A stretch of 64,000 nt of DNA from an uncultured Verrucomicrobiales bacterium (GTDB lineage: Bacteria; Verrucomicrobiota; Verrucomicrobiia; Verrucomicrobiales; Akkermansiaceae): positions 1 to 64,000 of the forward strand of contig CALFVF010000006.1 in NCBI GenBank assembly GCA_937928735.1. Reading direction: 5' to 3'. Of this stretch, positions 27,947 through 37,041 are shown piece after piece (position 1 is the stretch's first letter; each line of letters opens with the position of its first letter). The notes below the pieces were generated by a model. The model saw only the letters and a program-made list of their open reading frames with translations, searched no databases and was not told the origin of the DNA. A program made the position numbers and the translations under genes.

Positions 27947-28339
27947 TTACCCTTTTTGAGCTAAATAAAGTAACCAGTCCCCATGCTCAATGGTCGTGAA
28001 ATGCTCATGGACATTAGAGTATTCCCAGATGAACACATCGAGCATTCCCTCAAGTGTATCGATTTTCACTGAAATCCTGTTGTACTCACGACCCTCATAC
28101 TTATCGAGTTCTCGGAGCGTATTCTCAGAGACTCTATAAATTTCACCGATAACTCGACCTGGAGAATGAACGTCATGTACCATTCCTGGGTACCAATCTA
28201 TCGCAAAGAGCTCACCTGCAAGTTCGACTTGCTGCACAAACTCACCACCACCTAATCGATGGTGGTTACTGGCACCAGATCGAAGTGTTCCGTAGACAAA
28301 GATAGGAATAGTACTCTGTAATGTGGTGGTTTGCTCCAT
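27947..28339 (-). CDS. gamma-glutamylcyclotransferase-fold protein (AIG2-like)
   Basis: 130 residues. The fold signature is the N-terminal YGTLRSGASNHHRLGG (substrate-pocket loop) followed by a Gly-rich beta-barrel with GEIYRVSENTLRELDKYEGREY, in which the conserved acidic residue (Glu in YEGREY) is the expected catalytic base. Family members release pyroglutamate from gamma-glutamyl compounds or modify aminoacyl-glutamates. It reads away from obg, which starts on the same strand beyond 28.4 kb, and is separated from it by about 50 bp, so co-transcription with obg is possible. Confidence 0.88.
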   Translation of the reverse strand: MEQTTTLQSTIPIFVYGTLRSGASNHHRLGGGEFVQQVELAGELFAIDWYPGMVHDVHSPGRVIGEIYRVSENTLRELDKYEGREYNRISVKIDTLEGMLDVFIWEYSNVHEHFTTIEHGDWLLYLAQKG

Positions 28340-28388
28340 AGGCCATTTTTCACGATAGAGCGTATCCCAGATAGTACTATTTCGGGCA

Positions 28389-29444
28389 CTATTTACTGAA
28401 CTGCTTACGCCCTACTTTTTCACAAATATGGGTCTTGAGTTCATCAAGGCCAGTTTGTGACTCTGCGGAAATCGGCAGAATCGGTACCTTCGGGAAACGT
28501 GTCTGGAGGTTCTTCAAGTTCTCCTCAGCACCTTCTAGATCCATTTTATTGGCGACAATGAACCAGTCAAATTTCGCGAGATCTTCGTCATAGAGGCTGA
28601 TCTCCTTTCTCAGAGTTTCGATATCCTCGATCGGATCTCTCATTTCACTCCCCGCAATATCAACCACAAACATCAGCACCTCACAGCGCGTAATGTGGCG
28701 TAAAAATTCATGCCCGAGCCCTCGATTCGCATGAGCTCCCTCAATGAGTCCTGGGATATCCGCCATCGTGCAGCGCATATGATCCTCAAACTCGATCACA
28801 CCCACTGAGGGCTTCAATGTCGTGAAAGGATAGTTGGCAACCTTAGGACTCGCTTTAGACAGAGTACCGAGAATCGTTGATTTGCCAGCATTGGGAAAAC
28901 CAACTAACCCTACATCCGCGATTCTTCGCAGTTCTAGATAATACACCCCCTCTTCGCCCTCTGTGCCCAAGGTATGTTCTTCGGGCGCACGGTTGACAGA
29001 GGTTTTGTAGTGCCAGTTCCCCTTTCCGCCCTTACCAGCTTGGCAAAGGACAAATTCTTGATCGTTCTCTGTGAGATCAATCACAGGCTGCAGGTCGATC
29101 CCTTCCTCAGAACGCTCCATTTCCACAGCTTCTGCAATCGAGAATGCAGGACTCTTATAGACCACAGTACCAGGTGGCACATGGGCAATAATCGTTTTCC
29201 CCTTCTTACCATGCTTGCGAGCTCCCGAACCATGGCCACCACCTTTGGCCACTAACTTAGGGTCATAGAAAAAGGCTCTTAAATTATCTGTATGGGGGCT
29301 ACAGCGCAGAATGACACTGCCACCGTCACCACCGTCACCACCATCAGGCCCGCCCTTGGGTAAATACTTTTCTCGGCGAAAATGGACTACACCATTCCCG
29401 CCATCACCCGCTTTACAATAGAGTCTAATGTGATCGACGAACAT
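28389..29444 (-). CDS. obg: Obg/CgtA GTPase
   Basis: 351 residues. The Gly-rich Obg fold covers residues 1-158 (GGDGGNGVVHFRRE, GGPDGGDGGDGGSV, GGHGSGA, PPGTVV), and the GTP-binding domain follows, with G1 GFPNAGKST, G3 DIPGLIEGAHANRG, G4 ANKMD, and SAESQTG as the G5 loop. Obg is an essential GTPase of 50S ribosome assembly and stress signalling. The C-terminal OCT domain of longer relatives is absent, as in many species. No upstream rplU-rpmA pair is visible here. It starts a minus-strand run and is followed by the gamma-glutamylcyclotransferase gene. Confidence 0.96.
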   Translation of the reverse strand: MFVDHIRLYCKAGDGGNGVVHFRREKYLPKGGPDGGDGGDGGSVILRCSPHTDNLRAFFYDPKLVAKGGGHGSGARKHGKKGKTIIAHVPPGTVVYKSPAFSIAEAVEMERSEEGIDLQPVIDLTENDQEFVLCQAGKGGKGNWHYKTSVNRAPEEHTLGTEGEEGVYYLELRRIADVGLVGFPNAGKSTILGTLSKASPKVANYPFTTLKPSVGVIEFEDHMRCTMADIPGLIEGAHANRGLGHEFLRHITRCEVLMFVVDIAGSEMRDPIEDIETLRKEISLYDEDLAKFDWFIVANKMDLEGAEENLKNLQTRFPKVPILPISAESQTGLDELKTHICEKVGRKQFSK

Positions 29445-29619
29445 AACAGCCCCCTGCCTAGCGCGATCTCACAAGGAATGCAACCCTTGGGTGAAGAAGG
29501 TAGTTAAAGAAAGTGGAATACAGTACAAAAAGCCTTAAATTCTTTCCATGTAAGCATTTATCGAATTATTAATATTAGGCAAATAATTATCCGAAAGATA
29601 ATCTCTTCATCGCCTCCCA

Positions 29620-30177
29620 TTACCAATTGGTGATATCGTCGCCATCACCCTTATTATCAATGCCATCAGGCCCAACTGACCAGAGGTCAAATCCACCTGG
29701 GAAGTTATTCTTACGTCCCATGCCTGTTGTGGCATCAAAGCGGTAGCGCAGAGGTCTGCCAAACCCATCTAGGATCACGTCTTTGCCATTGATAAGGCCA
29801 ATGTACTTCTGGTTCTTTTCTTGGAGTAAATCCGGTAAGTAGACCACACCGCCATTGTTCTCAAACTCATAGGTGTTGGCTAGGGCGACGAGTAAGTCTG
29901 CGGAACTTGTATCGCCACCGACTGGATCATCCGGGAAAGGGAATTCACCAGACTGAGCTCCCGAAATCGTTGTGAAAGGCACACCATCTGACCATTTCTG
30001 ATCCATGGCCGCACTGATATTTTCAATCAGGATATTGGTTTGCTTTTGTTTTGCTCCTAGAAGTACACCACGGAATGCGGAGAAGCTTACACCTGCTAAT
30101 ACGGCAATGATTGCCATAACAACAAGCATTTCCATGAGCGTGAAACCAGATCGACGTAATTTAGAATAATGTTTCAT
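29620..30177 (-). CDS. gspG: type II secretion major pseudopilin
   Basis: 185 residues. The prepilin cleavage site is GFTLMEM, with the hydrophobic helix MLVVMAIIAVLAGVSFSAF right after it (G-1/F+1 and Glu+5 kept). The C-terminal part is typical of GspG-type pseudopilins (FGRPLRYRFD, DLWSVGPDGIDNKGDGDDITNW), with the Asp-rich calcium-site tail. This is the main subunit of the T2SS pseudopilus. It sits downstream of gspF on the same strand, but a strong terminator hairpin in the 73-bp gap makes read-through partial and a separate promoter likely. Confidence 0.93.
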   Translation of the reverse strand: MKHYSKLRRSGFTLMEMLVVMAIIAVLAGVSFSAFRGVLLGAKQKQTNILIENISAAMDQKWSDGVPFTTISGAQSGEFPFPDDPVGGDTSSADLLVALANTYEFENNGGVVYLPDLLQEKNQKYIGLINGKDVILDGFGRPLRYRFDATTGMGRKNNFPGGFDLWSVGPDGIDNKGDGDDITNW

Positions 30178-30192
30178 AATTGATTTTAGGGT

Positions 30193-30224
30193 AAAAAAAG
30201 CCGGTAAGTCAATCTCACCGGCTT
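30193..30224 (-). terminator. rho-independent terminator between gspF and gspG
   Basis: On the minus strand, AAGCCGGT (30217-30224) and ACCGGCTT (30198-30205) pair with an 11-base loop, followed by seven T (the A-run at 30193-30199, which overlaps the foot of the stem). It lies 27 bp beyond the gspF stop and 16 bp before the gspG start. Confidence 0.8.
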
Positions 30225-30250
30225 AAGGTCTTCTTTCGGGAAAAGAGATT

Positions 30251-31510
30251 CTAGCCTGAAGCTTCCTTCATCATGGCAATCATTGGCAAGAAGAGCGCCA
30301 GAACGATTGTACCAACCACAACCGCCAAAAAGACAATCATGATGGGCTCCAAACTCGCCGTGAAGCGCCCCACCGCAGAGTCTACCTCATCATCGTACAC
30401 GTCTGCGACTTTTAGAAGCATGTCAGGGAGCTGACCTGTTTCCTCTCCCACATCCACCATGGAGACTACCATCGGTGGGAAAACGCCAGAGGCCTGCATA
30501 GGGGCGACAATGGATTCACCCTCTTTCACTGCAGCGTAGATCTTATCCACGGCATTGGCGATGACGACATTACCTGCTGTGTCTTTGGTAATACCAAGTG
30601 CCTGTAGGATAGGAACACCAGAGGTCACAAGAGTACCAAGAGTTCGCGAGAATCTAGAAATAGCACTGAGGCGCTGGATTTTACCGACACCTGGAATAAT
30701 AAGCTTATAGCGATCTACCTTCTCACGCCCTTTATCAGTAGAGGCCCATGATCTAAATCCAATCACGCCTATTGCAAAGATAATGAAGAGGTAGAGAGCA
30801 TTGGGCAAGAAGAGCGGATTATCTAACATGAAGTCTGAGAAGCCAAATACAGCACGCGATAGTGCTGGTAGCTTAGACTCACCATCAAACATTTCCTTGA
30901 AACGCGGTACGACAACTAGCATCAAGAAAATCAAAATCGCTATGGCAATAAACATCACAATTGCTGGGTAAATCATGGCGGAGACGATCTTGCTCTTTAG
31001 CTTATCGGCTTTTTCCATATACTCCGCGAGACGATCCAGCACCTTATCGAGTACACCACCCAGCTCACCGGCCTTCACCATATTGACAAAGAGACGATCA
31101 AAAGTTCTTGGATGCTGTGCTAAACTCTCTGAGAAAGTCGCACCACCTTGGACAGAATCTGATAGAGACGTGATGGTTGTTTTCACAATCGGATCAGGCT
31201 CTTGCTTTCCTAATACGGTAAGAGAGCGCAGCAGAGGCAGTCCTGATTCAATGAGAGTCGCTAGCTGACGTGTGAACACCATTAGTGGCTTTCTTTTAAT
31301 GACACCAACTTTCTTGGTGTTTGCCTTTTTTGCTTTGCCTTTGGCTGGTGCAGCTCCCTTCGCTGGGGCAGCTCCTGCTGCCACTACCTGAGTTGGGTAG
31401 AGGCCTTGGCTTCTTAGTTGTTGAATTGCTTCTGCTTCAGATGCTGCAGAGACAGTCCCTGTTGCCTGAATCCCTTTCGAATCGAGAGCCGTGTATTGAA
31501 AGTTTGCCAT
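30251..31510 (-). CDS. gspF: type II secretion inner-membrane platform protein (GspF/PilC)
   Basis: 419 residues. Residues 1-45 carry the short N-terminal FQYTALDSKGIQATG motif, then an Ala/Pro/Lys linker with repeated APAKG units (about 48-60), unusual in length, and a basic stretch. Two T2SSF domains follow, each with the family pattern LATLIESGLPLLRSL and LGTLVTSGVPILQAL. Membrane helices are near residues 175-210, 235-255 and 385-410. The product is the platform of the pseudopilus assembly motor, working with the two GspE ATPases just upstream (95 bp). A terminator follows the stop. Confidence 0.93.
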   Translation of the reverse strand: MANFQYTALDSKGIQATGTVSAASEAEAIQQLRSQGLYPTQVVAAGAAPAKGAAPAKGKAKKANTKKVGVIKRKPLMVFTRQLATLIESGLPLLRSLTVLGKQEPDPIVKTTITSLSDSVQGGATFSESLAQHPRTFDRLFVNMVKAGELGGVLDKVLDRLAEYMEKADKLKSKIVSAMIYPAIVMFIAIAILIFLMLVVVPRFKEMFDGESKLPALSRAVFGFSDFMLDNPLFLPNALYLFIIFAIGVIGFRSWASTDKGREKVDRYKLIIPGVGKIQRLSAISRFSRTLGTLVTSGVPILQALGITKDTAGNVVIANAVDKIYAAVKEGESIVAPMQASGVFPPMVVSMVDVGEETGQLPDMLLKVADVYDDEVDSAVGRFTASLEPIMIVFLAVVVGTIVLALFLPMIAMMKEASG

Positions 31511-31605
31511 TATCTATTATATTAGTATGTTAGCCAGTTTGCATAGATCTCCTCTGAGTGGAACGGAAATCTTATTAAAATTGTCTTTTTTGAAAGAATT
31601 TAAAC

Positions 31606-33273
31606 CTATGTGTACTTAAGAACCTCTTCGATTGTTGTCACACCATTGTATATGTTGCGCAGTCCGTCCTCTCGCAGAGTTGTCATTCCGAGTTCAATAG
31701 CCTTTTGTTTAATCACAACTGTGGGCGCTCTCTCAATAACAAGTTCTCGAATCGAATCATTCACCTTGAGTAGCTCAAAGAGTCCCTGTCTACCCTTATA
31801 GCCAGAGTTACCACAGACATCACAGCCGATACCGGTGTAGAATTCTTTATCCCCTAGCTCGTGTGGTGAGAGACCTAGTTGGTTGATGACAGATTCGTTA
31901 GGCTCATAAGCCGCTCGGCAGTCATTACAAATGGTACGCACAAGACGCTGGCCAAGTACTCCTTCCAGAGAAGCTGCTACAAGAAACGGTTCCACACCCA
32001 TATCAATGAGACGTGTGACAGCACCTGGAGCATCATTGGTGTGGAGTGTAGAGAGAACTAAGTGCCCTGTTAGGGAGGCCTGGATCGCAATCTGGGCCGT
32101 TTCCTTATCACGAATCTCACCCACTAGAATCCGATCTGGATCCTGACGCAGGAAAGCTCTTAGGATTCTAGAAAAATCAAGCCCAATAGACTCATTCACA
32201 GGAACTTGCACAATACCGTCAATGTCATATTCCACAGGATCTTCAGCTGTGAGAAGCTTTGAGTCAATCGTGTTAATCTTACGAAGGGCGGCATAGAGAG
32301 TTGTCGTCTTACCTGCTCCAGTGGGGCCTGTGACCACAAAAATTCCGTTTGGCTTGTGGATGGTTTCATCAATGTACTCGTAGACAGGCCTAGGTAAGCC
32401 TAACACACTGAGTTCCACGCTGACGTTACCCCTGTCCAACACACGAAGAACGACACTCTCGCCATGTTGAGTGGGTAAGGAGGAGACACGCATGTCGACT
32501 TGCTTATCCCCTACTTGTTTCACGATACGTCCATCTTGTGGGACGCGGTTCTCAGCGATATCCATATTGGACATCACCTTGACACGAGAAATAATCGGTA
32601 AGCCTAAGTGCTGAGGAGGTGGAGACATTTCATAGAGCGCCCCATCCACTCTGTAGCGGATCTTAAATTCATTCTCAAAGGGCTCAAAGTGGATATCTGA
32701 GGCCTTTTCTTTCACAGCCTGGTGAATCACGAGATCCACATAGCGGATGATCGGGGCAGAATTCGCCTCGTTCTCCACGTCTGCTTCTGACATGTTTTCT
32801 TTTGGCCCTAACTGAGAGAGTAGCTCATCCATGCCTGAGCCATCATCACCGTAGAGCTCATCAATCTTTGACTCGATGATCGAGGAAGGTGCGACAGCAA
32901 CTTGTACATCGTGGCCAATCGCGAAGCGTAAATCCTCTGATGTCTGTGGATTCAGTGGATCTGTAAAAGCCACTGTAAGCCCATTTGCTCCAAATGTAAG
33001 AGGCAAGGCACCGTGTAGACGAGCAAGACCAGCCGGCACGAGAGCTAATACATCCGGTGTCGGTGTGAAATTTGCGAGATCCACTAAGTCAGAGCCTAGC
33101 TCCATAGCGATCACCTGCCACACAGCATTCTGATCAGGCACTACCTCGAAATCCACGAGAACTTCCTCAATGGTTTTGCCACTTACCTCGAGTGACTGGA
33201 CGATATCTTGTGAGAGCACACGATCGATCATACCGCGCCCAATGAAGATCTCTAAAACTTGTTTTGTATCCAT
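31606..33273 (-). CDS. gspE: type II secretion/type IV pilus assembly ATPase (GspE/PilB), copy 2
   Basis: 555 residues. Residues 1-150 contain the N-terminal MshEN-type domain (FIGRGMIDRVL, VPAGLARLHGALPLTF). The motor domain has Walker A VTGPTGAGKTTTLYAAL (about 310), the Asp box, Walker B DPDRILVGEIRD and the HTND motif LSTLHTNDAPGAVTRLIDMG. A zinc tetracysteine is present (CNDC, then CDVC separated by about 45 residues). The DNA-sized spacing to the partner copy is 34 bp, so both belong to one transcript ending in gspF. A hexameric ATPase that drives pseudopilus or pilus assembly. Confidence 0.94.
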   Translation of the reverse strand: MDTKQVLEIFIGRGMIDRVLSQDIVQSLEVSGKTIEEVLVDFEVVPDQNAVWQVIAMELGSDLVDLANFTPTPDVLALVPAGLARLHGALPLTFGANGLTVAFTDPLNPQTSEDLRFAIGHDVQVAVAPSSIIESKIDELYGDDGSGMDELLSQLGPKENMSEADVENEANSAPIIRYVDLVIHQAVKEKASDIHFEPFENEFKIRYRVDGALYEMSPPPQHLGLPIISRVKVMSNMDIAENRVPQDGRIVKQVGDKQVDMRVSSLPTQHGESVVLRVLDRGNVSVELSVLGLPRPVYEYIDETIHKPNGIFVVTGPTGAGKTTTLYAALRKINTIDSKLLTAEDPVEYDIDGIVQVPVNESIGLDFSRILRAFLRQDPDRILVGEIRDKETAQIAIQASLTGHLVLSTLHTNDAPGAVTRLIDMGVEPFLVAASLEGVLGQRLVRTICNDCRAAYEPNESVINQLGLSPHELGDKEFYTGIGCDVCGNSGYKGRQGLFELLKVNDSIRELVIERAPTVVIKQKAIELGMTTLREDGLRNIYNGVTTIEEVLKYT

Positions 33274-33307
33274 CTGTTTATTAAAAAGTTAAAACTATTT
33301 TTAGTGA

Positions 33308-34966
33308 TTAATCTTCATCTCCCATAGTGACACCGATGACCTCTGCGGCAGAGGTCATGCCTGAGAGAACCTTACGAATCCCGTCTTCTCGCATTGTGCG
33401 CATCCCAAGTTCCCGAGCTCTCTTGCGAAGTTGCGGTGAGCTAAATCCTTGGTTCACACAGTGGCGAATTTCATCATCAATTTCAAAAATTTCAAAGATA
33501 CCAGCGCGGCCTTTATAGCCTCCATCACGGCAGATCTCACAGCCTCCAGGGCCGAAGATATTTCCACCCATAGCACGTGCTGAGTCTAGCTTTAGAGAGC
33601 GCATTTCGCGTTCACTGAGTTCCACAGGGATCTTACATTTGCAGAGCTTACGAATAAGGCGCTGTGCAAGCACCGCCCTGAGAGCAGAGGCAATCAAGAA
33701 AGGCTTCACTCCGATATCTGCTAGACGGGCGACCGCACTTGGGGCGTCATTGGTGTGGAGTGTGGAGAAAACTAAGTGCCCTGTTAGTGAGGCGTTAATG
33801 GCGATATTGGCAGTTTCGGCATCACGAATCTCACCGATCATAATGATGTTAGGCGCTTGACGAAGCATGGCTCTCAGAGCGGCACTAAATGTCATACCAA
33901 TATCGCTCTTCACCATCACCTGATTGATACCACCGAGCTGGTATTCCACAGGATCTTCTACGGTGATAATCTTCCTATCTGGTCGGTTGATCGTGTTTAA
34001 ACTCGCATAGAGAGTAGTCGTCTTACCAGAACCTGTGGGGCCCGTTACGAGAATAATGCCATCAGGAAGTCCTAGGAAATTTTCAAATTTTTCCTGATCA
34101 TCACTGAGGAAACCTAACTCTGGCAGACCGAGCGAAAGGGATGATTTATCGAGAATACGCATCACAATACTCTCACCGTGGTTAGAGGGGACACTAGAGA
34201 CACGAAGGTCAACTTCCTTCGTCCCCATTTTGATCTGAATTCGACCATCCTGAGGCAGGCGTTTCTCAGCGATACTCATGCTACCACTCATGACTTTTAG
34301 ACGAGCAATAATTGCTGGGAGTAGCTTCTTAGGATGATTCGCCCCAACCACTAACTTGCCGTCAATTCTGTAGCGTACCCGCAGTGAAGTCTCTAGTGGC
34401 TCAATGTGAATATCACTTACCCCTAACTTAACAGCATCAGTCAAAAGACCATAAACAAGCTTAATAATCGGTGCATCGGCGTCATCATCATCACCATCGC
34501 CAAAGGTAATGGAATCATCTGCGATAGAGACATCCCCGCCTCCATAGTGATTCTCGATAGTATGATGAATTGCACTTGGAGTCGCGGCATAGATAGTAAT
34601 CTGTCTACCTAACACATGTGGCAATGAATCTAACACCTCAAAATCTAGGGGGTCTGCCACGGCAACAGAGAGGAAATTACCATCATCGGCTACCGGTACT
34701 GCACGAAAACGGCGTGCTGTCTCCTCTGTCACTGCCTGGAATAATTCAGGTGCCAGTGTAATGCCGCTGAGGTCGACAAAATCCGAACCGGAATTCATAG
34801 CGCATACTTGAGCTACTTGTTCCTCTGAGACCATGCGATCAATAATGAGTTTCTCCACGACACTTTCCATTCCGGAAATGTTCTGGCGGGCGTAGTCTAT
34901 GTTTTCCTGGGCAGTAACACCTGCTTCAAGGAGTAATTCTAGTAAATAGTCTTCGTTGGAATACAC
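33308..34966 (-). CDS. gspE: type II secretion/type IV pilus assembly ATPase (GspE/PilB), copy 1
   Basis: 552 residues. Same architecture as the following copy: an MshEN domain in the first 150 residues (MVSEEQVAQVCAMNSGSDFVDL, EETARRFRAVPVA), then an acidic linker (ITFGDGDDDDADAPI), then the motor with Walker A VTGPTGSGKTTTLYASL, Walker B APNIIMIGEIRD and the LHTNDAPSAVARLAD motif. The first zinc pair reads LCKC, a CxC instead of CxxC, while the second (CEIC) is normal, so the zinc knuckle may be altered. First gene of the gspE-gspE-gspF run; its promoter should lie in the 257-bp gap before the rpsD terminator. Confidence 0.94.
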   Translation of the reverse strand: MYSNEDYLLELLLEAGVTAQENIDYARQNISGMESVVEKLIIDRMVSEEQVAQVCAMNSGSDFVDLSGITLAPELFQAVTEETARRFRAVPVADDGNFLSVAVADPLDFEVLDSLPHVLGRQITIYAATPSAIHHTIENHYGGGDVSIADDSITFGDGDDDDADAPIIKLVYGLLTDAVKLGVSDIHIEPLETSLRVRYRIDGKLVVGANHPKKLLPAIIARLKVMSGSMSIAEKRLPQDGRIQIKMGTKEVDLRVSSVPSNHGESIVMRILDKSSLSLGLPELGFLSDDQEKFENFLGLPDGIILVTGPTGSGKTTTLYASLNTINRPDRKIITVEDPVEYQLGGINQVMVKSDIGMTFSAALRAMLRQAPNIIMIGEIRDAETANIAINASLTGHLVFSTLHTNDAPSAVARLADIGVKPFLIASALRAVLAQRLIRKLCKCKIPVELSEREMRSLKLDSARAMGGNIFGPGGCEICRDGGYKGRAGIFEIFEIDDEIRHCVNQGFSSPQLRKRARELGMRTMREDGIRKVLSGMTSAAEVIGVTMGDED

Positions 34967-35157
34967 GGTTTAAGTAGAGTGTAAGGTACAGATTGCCACG
35001 CCTCATACAGTAAGGGATAACTGCATTCGCTTCTGGCAGATTAGCACACTGGACAAACCGTTTCGCTGAGTCAAGCTGTCAGGCGAAAAATCAAAAAAAA
35101 CTAAGTAAATTCTTATAATCCCTCATACTTAAAGGACTTCTCACTGAGAAAAGGCAC

Positions 35158-35194
35158 AAAAAAGCCACCTTATCACTCGGACAAGATGGCTTTT
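35158..35194 (-). terminator. rho-independent terminator of the rpsM-rpsK-rpsD transcript
   Basis: Read on the minus strand, a stem of AAAAGCCATCTT with AAGGTGGCTTTT (one G-T pair) and an 11-base loop is followed by six T (A-run at 35158-35163). It lies 30 bp beyond the rpsD stop codon. Confidence 0.85.
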
Positions 35195-35223
35195 GGAAAT
35201 CAATCGGAGAACGAAGTCGTTCT

Positions 35224-35835
35224 TTATCTTGAGTAAAGTTCCACCACTAGCTGTACGTTGACGCCGTGATCGAAATCTTCTGGCTCAGGTAAGCGTGCGA
35301 TGGTACCTTCTAACTTTTCGCGATCAATCGCGAGCCACTCCTTATCAGGAACAGCTTGAGTGAGATCAAGTCCGCGCAGAGCGAGCTGCTTGGATGTTTC
35401 TTTTTCAATGATTTTCACCACATCACCAGGCTTAGTCTGAGCGGATGCGATGTCTGTCTTCACACCATTGAGAAGAACATGACCGTGGTTCACAAGCTGG
35501 CGAGCTCCAGCACGTGTGCTGGCGAAACCGAGACGGTAAACTACGTTGTCGAGACGAGTCTCGAGTAAGCGTACAAGAGTGTCACCTGTGATACCGCGCT
35601 GGCGAGCTGCCTCTGCGTAGTACTTACGGAACTGCTTCTCTAGCACTCCAAACTGGAAACGAAGTTTCTGCTTCTCACCGAGAGCGATGGAGTAATCAGA
35701 CTTCTTGCGGCGCCCAGCACGAACACCGTGCTGACCTGGTGGGAAATTGCGGCGCTCCAGAGCTTTGGAAGGACCAAATAGGGCGACACCAAAACGGCGG
35801 TTGATCTTGTCTTTAGGGCCAATGTAACGAGCCAT
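35224..35835 (-). CDS. rpsD: 30S ribosomal protein S4
   Basis: 203 residues, normal length. The start MARYIGPKDKINRRFG, PPGQHGVRAGRRKKSDY and the S4 RNA-binding domain (RLDNVVYRLGFASTRAGARQLVNHGHVLLNG) are all present. The N-terminal zinc cysteines of some S4 proteins are absent, so this is the zinc-free form. S4 binds 16S rRNA early in 30S assembly. Last gene of the rpsM-rpsK-rpsD run (30 bp after rpsK). The rpoA and rplQ genes that usually follow are not here; a terminator follows instead. Confidence 0.98.
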   Translation of the reverse strand: MARYIGPKDKINRRFGVALFGPSKALERRNFPPGQHGVRAGRRKKSDYSIALGEKQKLRFQFGVLEKQFRKYYAEAARQRGITGDTLVRLLETRLDNVVYRLGFASTRAGARQLVNHGHVLLNGVKTDIASAQTKPGDVVKIIEKETSKQLALRGLDLTQAVPDKEWLAIDREKLEGTIARLPEPEDFDHGVNVQLVVELYSR

Positions 35836-35865
35836 AATAAAATAAAGTAAATATAGAAATTAGAA

Positions 35866-36462
35866 TTAAACGCGACGTGCCTTCTTAGGGCGGCAGCCGT
35901 TATGAGGAATAGCAGTCACATCTTTAATGGTTGTGATTTCTAGACCAAGACCTTGTACAGCACGAGCTGCTGACTCACGTCCAGCACCCGGGCCCTTCAC
36001 ACGCACCTCGACCTGCTTGAGACCATGCGCCATAGCTTGGCGGCAGGCATCTTGTGATACGACCTGAGCGGCATAAGCTGTGCTCTTACGAGATCCCTTA
36101 AAGCCCATCTTACCGGCGGAAGACCAGCCAATAGAGTTACCGCTAGCATCTGTCACACTCACGAGAGTGTTATTGAATGTTGCTGTCACGTGGACAATGC
36201 CAGAGTGAACGTTCTTGCTGCCCTTGGCCTTAAAGACCTTCACGGGAGCTTCTTCTTCGCCACCAATTTCAGCGAAGATGTCACGCTTCTTCTCGTCTTT
36301 CTTAGGAGCTTCCTCCGCAGAACCTTCTTCTTTCTTGGCTTCAGTAGCCTCAGAGCTCTCAGTGGTTTCTTCTGCTGCAGCTGGAGTTTCCTCAGCCTTA
36401 GGAGTTTCCGCCTTTACTTCCTCAGGAGCTTCTTCTGTGTTTTTGATTTCTTCTTCAGACAT
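35866..36462 (-). CDS. rpsK: 30S ribosomal protein S11 with long acidic N-terminal extension
   Basis: 198 residues, against about 130 for a typical S11. Residues about 77-198 are canonical S11 ([46 protein letters not shown], ending [14 protein letters not shown]). The first ~70 residues are an added low-complexity region rich in Glu, Ala, Lys and Thr, with a short basic-acidic junction ([15 protein letters not shown]) before the S11 fold. The extension is in frame from a good ATG and no internal start with a Shine-Dalgarno is obvious. S11 forms part of the 30S platform near the mRNA exit. What the tail does is unknown. Confidence 0.97.
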   Translation of the reverse strand: MSEEEIKNTEEAPEEVKAETPKAEETPAAAEETTESSEATEAKKEEGSAEEAPKKDEKKRDIFAEIGGEEEAPVKVFKAKGSKNVHSGIVHVTATFNNTLVSVTDASGNSIGWSSAGKMGFKGSRKSTAYAAQVVSQDACRQAMAHGLKQVEVRVKGPGAGRESAARAVQGLGLEITTIKDVTAIPHNGCRPKKARRV

Positions 36463-36483
36463 CGTGTAAAACTAAGTTAAGTG

Positions 36484-36858
36484 TTATTTTTTAGCTGCTG
36501 CACCGACTGTACGCTTCTTACCCTTACGAGTACGAGCATTTGTCTTAGTACGCTGACCACGGACAGGAAGTCCACGCTTATGGCGCTGACCACGATGGCA
36601 GTTAATGGATGTCAAACGCTTGAGCGCGCCTTGGCGCTCACGGCGAAGGTCACCTTCGATAGCGATACCCTCACCTGTAATAACTTGGGCAATCTTGACG
36701 AGTTGTTCTTCGGTCAATTGACCGGTGCGGATATCGGCATTCACACCTGCTTGCTCGAGAATGCGAGCAGCGGTAGAACGACCAATACCATAGATGTATG
36801 GAAGCGCAGCTTCGATGCGCTTTTCATTGGGAATTTCGGTTCCGAAAATTCGAGCCAT
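36484..36858 (-). CDS. rpsM: 30S ribosomal protein S13
   Basis: 124 residues from the ATG at 36858 ([14 protein letters not shown]), which is the true S13 start; the same frame stays open 26 codons further upstream without S13-like sequence. [59 protein letters not shown] and a basic tail are standard. S13 contacts 16S rRNA and the large subunit at the head of the 30S. First gene of the rpsM-rpsK-rpsD run (21 bp before rpsK). rpmJ, often just upstream of rpsM, is not seen. Confidence 0.98.
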   Translation of the reverse strand: MARIFGTEIPNEKRIEAALPYIYGIGRSTAARILEQAGVNADIRTGQLTEEQLVKIAQVITGEGIAIEGDLRRERQGALKRLTSINCHRGQRHKRGLPVRGQRTKTNARTRKGKKRTVGAAAKK

Positions 36859-37041
36859 AATGATCAGTAGTTTTCTAGTTAATAACTGTGCTCCGCAGGA
36901 ATTTGCACCATCTTGGCGCAGCGCGGGATGGGTCATTTATCAGCTAAGCGAGAGTAAGCAAGCAGAATTCAAAGATATTTCAGAACTCTTAGAGAGTCAC
37001 AGTACTGGTCTTTTCCTCACCTCTCTGTAGTTTCTCTTCCT

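Noticed and set aside
36190-36480. Plus-strand frames over rpsK and rpsM
   Set aside because: They are antisense shadows of the acidic rpsK extension and of rpsM, without any family match.
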